DNA from: an uncultured Desulfobacterales bacterium | GTDB lineage: Bacteria; Desulfobacterota; Desulfobacteria; Desulfobacterales; UBA11574 | NCBI GenBank assembly: GCA_937925895.1 | Contig: CALANC010000083.1 | Coordinates: 1-7,421 of the forward strand | Length of the DNA: 7,421 bases | Direction: 5' to 3' | Shown: piece by piece, positions 5,685 to 7,421 of the stretch | Numbering within the stretch: the stretch's first letter is position 1 | How the letters are laid out: every line of letters starts with the position of its first letter | The notes under the pieces: model-generated | Databases searched by the model: none | What the model saw: the letters and a program-made list of their open reading frames with translations, nothing else | Told to the model about the DNA's origin: nothing | Translations under genes and position numbers: made by a program

Positions 5685-7086
5685 CGTCGCTCCATTTGAG
5701 TAGGCTAAATGTTTCCGGATTAATAAAATGGGTGGAAAGTACATCTTTTTTTATCCTCTGGCGCACGGGATATTCGAGGACCCGGAAGTAAACATCCAGA
5801 AGCCTTCTTTTATAGATGGTTTGGTTGTAATTATGGCGTATGGCATTCATGTTGTTTTGAATTAGCTCCTCTTCTTTCGTCACCCCTCCAGGATCCGAAA
5901 GAAAGGGATTAAGACGGGCGAGCTGATTGTGTTGGGCTTGCCCGGCCAATACATGAGAAATAACTATTTTTTGAAATGTCTCGTTGAGCAAACCAAAATC
6001 GACAACACCATTTTTTGTGATTTTTCCAAAAGCTTTCCGTATCGCCGGTTCATCAATGTTCATACGAAACTTGGCGAAGGCATTCCGTAAACAAGCTTCC
6101 CAGGTTATTAACAACGTTTCTTCCCCTATCCATTCCACGGGACCAGCCAATTTGGTATAGAGATGGGTCAGCCGAATTCCGTTCCGTTCAAAATCATCAC
6201 ATATGTCAGGGAGCTTTCTTCCCCAGAGACTCTTCCTTGCGGTCCACGGCTCCAGAAATGAAAAACCGAATCCCTCGGTGATGCTTGTCGTCAGAATAAA
6301 CCGGGAAGATAAGACAAGCTCTGAAAATTTTTCTGTTAAACCTGCATCAAATTCAACGTTCAGGTTTTTGTCTTTTACAAAATCTTTCCACCCCTCATAG
6401 CTTTCAATATCCTTCGGGCTGTTGGGTGGCAGCGTAATTACGAGGGTTTCATTGTTTTTGAAAAACAGGGATAAAAGGATCGCCTCGCCGATATTTTTCC
6501 GCCGTATGGCACGTATCGGATAAAGCACATAATCTTTAGTTTTTGTGTAGGTTGAGCGGGCAGGAAACAGTTTAATGGTATTGGGAAGCTTATGCAAGCC
6601 CTCTTTTTTCAACCCTGCTTTTAAAAGTATGTTGTAATCTCGGGAGTTAATTACACCGTAATGGCAGTCTGAGATGTAGTCTTCATGTAAAAAATAATGG
6701 GCAGGTCGTCCATCTTCTGCAAAGTCATGAATCTGTAGAAAAAGGGTTATTTTTTTGTTCTGAAGCGCCCTAAGCGTTTTTAAAAAGTTTTTGTTCTTAG
6801 CTAATGTCGGATTGTGAACATGAACGATGTCGCATCCATCTTTCCATTTTAAATGGATTGCCTGAATGATTGACGAAGCAACATTTTCCGGACTCGATTC
6901 CGTTTGATCCGTCCCGTCGTACCCGAGTCCCGGGATAGTAGCCATTGCACAAGGAAACGAAGATTCCGATGGAACACCGGTTAAGACAAGCGGTTCACAA
7001 GTATCGCGAACAGCATCCACCTGCTGTCTTAACACGGTGGTTACCCCACCGGTTTTCAGATGATAATGGATGTAGACGATCTTCAT
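5674..7086 (-). CDS. GT-B fold glycosyltransferase (GT4-like)
   Basis: Retaining glycosyltransferases of this type move a sugar from a nucleotide donor to an acceptor at the cytoplasmic face. The 470-residue protein has the N-terminal strand and glycine loop MKIVYIHYHLKTGGV (1-15), a helix with the HVHNP turn (89-93), QIHDF (118-122), the linker IRAIRRKNIGEA with Arg and Lys in the donor-phosphate region (191-202), and an EX7E pair Glu271/Glu279 in TEGFGFSFLEPW. These are the marks of GT4-like enzymes. About 190 residues after the EX7E motif are less typical and probably include a specific C-terminal extension. There are no membrane segments. The start is the first in-frame ATG; no strong Shine-Dalgarno precedes it, but the upstream gene stops only 11 bases before, so coupling may help initiation. 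A HAD hydrolase overlaps its end. Donor and acceptor are unknown: exopolysaccharide, lipopolysaccharide or a small glycoside are all possible. Confidence 0.88.
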   Translation of the reverse strand: MKIVYIHYHLKTGGVTTVLRQQVDAVRDTCEPLVLTGVPSESSFPCAMATIPGLGYDGTDQTESSPENVASSIIQAIHLKWKDGCDIVHVHNPTLAKNKNFLKTLRALQNKKITLFLQIHDFAEDGRPAHYFLHEDYISDCHYGVINSRDYNILLKAGLKKEGLHKLPNTIKLFPARSTYTKTKDYVLYPIRAIRRKNIGEAILLSLFFKNNETLVITLPPNSPKDIESYEGWKDFVKDKNLNVEFDAGLTEKFSELVLSSRFILTTSITEGFGFSFLEPWTARKSLWGRKLPDICDDFERNGIRLTHLYTKLAGPVEWIGEETLLITWEACLRNAFAKFRMNIDEPAIRKAFGKITKNGVVDFGLLNETFQKIVISHVLAGQAQHNQLARLNPFLSDPGGVTKEEELIQNNMNAIRHNYNQTIYKRRLLDVYFRVLEYPVRQRIKKDVLSTHFINPETFSLLKWSDDVE

Positions 7087-7097
7087 TTACTATGATT

Positions 7098-7421
7098 TTA
7101 CTGGCAAAGTTCTGCTATTTCTTCGATCTCTTTTTTTAAATGTTTCAAACTCTTGGGCCCAAATCTTTTCTTGTCAACCGCATCCAGCAGAGTGTTTAAT
7201 GCCTGAATCAGTTCAGGTTGTTCATCCCGGACCAGCTCGGGTTCCGCATCCTGAACAAATTCGGGTTGCTCATCATAAAAAAGCTCCGGTTGTTCATCCT
7301 GAACGAATTCGGGGTGCTCATTCTGAAATAGCTCATGTTGTTCAGCTTGAGGTGCATCTGTTTGTTGAATCTCCTGATATTCGTCACAGCTGTATCGATC
7401 CAGGCATTGATGACAGACCTC
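7098..7421 (-). CDS. C-terminal part of an unrecognised acidic repeat protein (partial)
   Basis: The frame is open from the right window edge for 107 codons to a TAA at 7098-7100; the start lies outside. At the edge there is a small cysteine cluster, VCHQCLDRYSC (Cys3, Cys6, Cys12 of the visible part), which could be part of a metal-binding knuckle. Then comes a Gln/Glu-rich linker, six tandem octapeptides of the form EQPE(F/L)(V/F/I)QD (visible residues 27-74), and a charged helical tail with a basic patch (DKKRFGPKSLKHLKKE) ending in EIAELCQ. I do not recognise the family. The stop is 11 bases before the glycosyltransferase start on the same strand, so it is probably the upstream gene of that operon. 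The repeats keep the frame and a constant length, which supports real coding. A role as a scaffold or binding partner is only a guess. Confidence 0.75.
   Translation of the reverse strand, partial: EVCHQCLDRYSCDEYQEIQQTDAPQAEQHELFQNEHPEFVQDEQPELFYDEQPEFVQDAEPELVRDEQPELIQALNTLLDAVDKKRFGPKSLKHLKKEIEEIAELCQ
7200..7343 (-). repeat. Six in-frame 24-bp tandem repeats encoding an octapeptide
   Basis: In coding order the units read EQHELFQN, EHPEFVQD, EQPELFYD, EQPEFVQD, AEPELVRD and EQPELIQA. Units 2 and 4 differ at two of 24 bases. Units 1-2 and 3-4 differ at eight of 48, whereas unit 1 against unit 2 differs at nine of 24, so the last duplication probably copied a 48 bp pair. Glu at position 4 of every unit and the hydrophobic pair after it are kept. 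Such an array can gain or lose units without changing frame. Confidence 0.85.

Noticed and set aside
5685..5744. Longer HAD start at 5744 giving 20 extra residues
   Set aside because: The extension overlaps the glycosyltransferase coding end, has no ribosome site as good as the GGAG before 5684, and adds residues not expected ahead of a HAD motif I.

Overview
The window looks like a piece of chromosome from an anaerobic bacterium, most likely a sulfate-reducing or syntrophic member of the Desulfobacterota. This is inferred from an aldehyde:ferredoxin oxidoreductase (tungsten/molybdenum pterin enzyme) gene, a receiver protein fused to a lone histidine-kinase dimerisation domain, moderate GC content in genes and AT-rich intergenic DNA. 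No rRNA, tRNA, CRISPR array, insertion sequence or phage gene was seen.

Left part (1-4097): a possible 5' fragment of a membrane protein (minus strand, running off the left edge), then a small ubiquitin-like sulfur carrier of the MoaD/ThiS type ending in Gly-Gly (minus). It is divergent from a two-gene plus-strand operon: an AOR-family oxidoreductase followed 35 bp later by an IlvD/Edd-family dehydratase-like protein. The 141 bp between the divergent genes hold a consensus -35 box and an imperfect inverted repeat that could be an operator. The sulfur carrier could supply sulfur for the dithiolene of the AOR pterin cofactor. AOR and the IlvD homologue may act on the same organic acid or aldehyde pathway; the substrate cannot be read from sequence.

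Middle (4098-4833): a receiver domain joined to a HisKA-like (DHp) segment with a phospho-acceptor His but no ATPase domain. It meets the next gene tail to tail with 5 bp between the stops.

Right part (4839-7421, minus strand): a probable operon read from right to left. It comprises the C-terminal part of an unrecognised acidic protein with six tandem octapeptide repeats, then a GT-B glycosyltransferase, then a HAD-superfamily hydrolase whose start overlaps the glycosyltransferase end. The glycosyltransferase and HAD enzyme probably work together on a cytoplasmic glycoside or surface sugar, but this is inference.

The most unusual point is the IlvD homologue: it is full length and clearly of the family, yet it lacks one of three iron-sulfur cysteines and most of the Mg-site residues found in characterised dihydroxy-acid and sugar-acid dehydratases. 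It is probably not a normal branched-chain amino acid biosynthesis enzyme.
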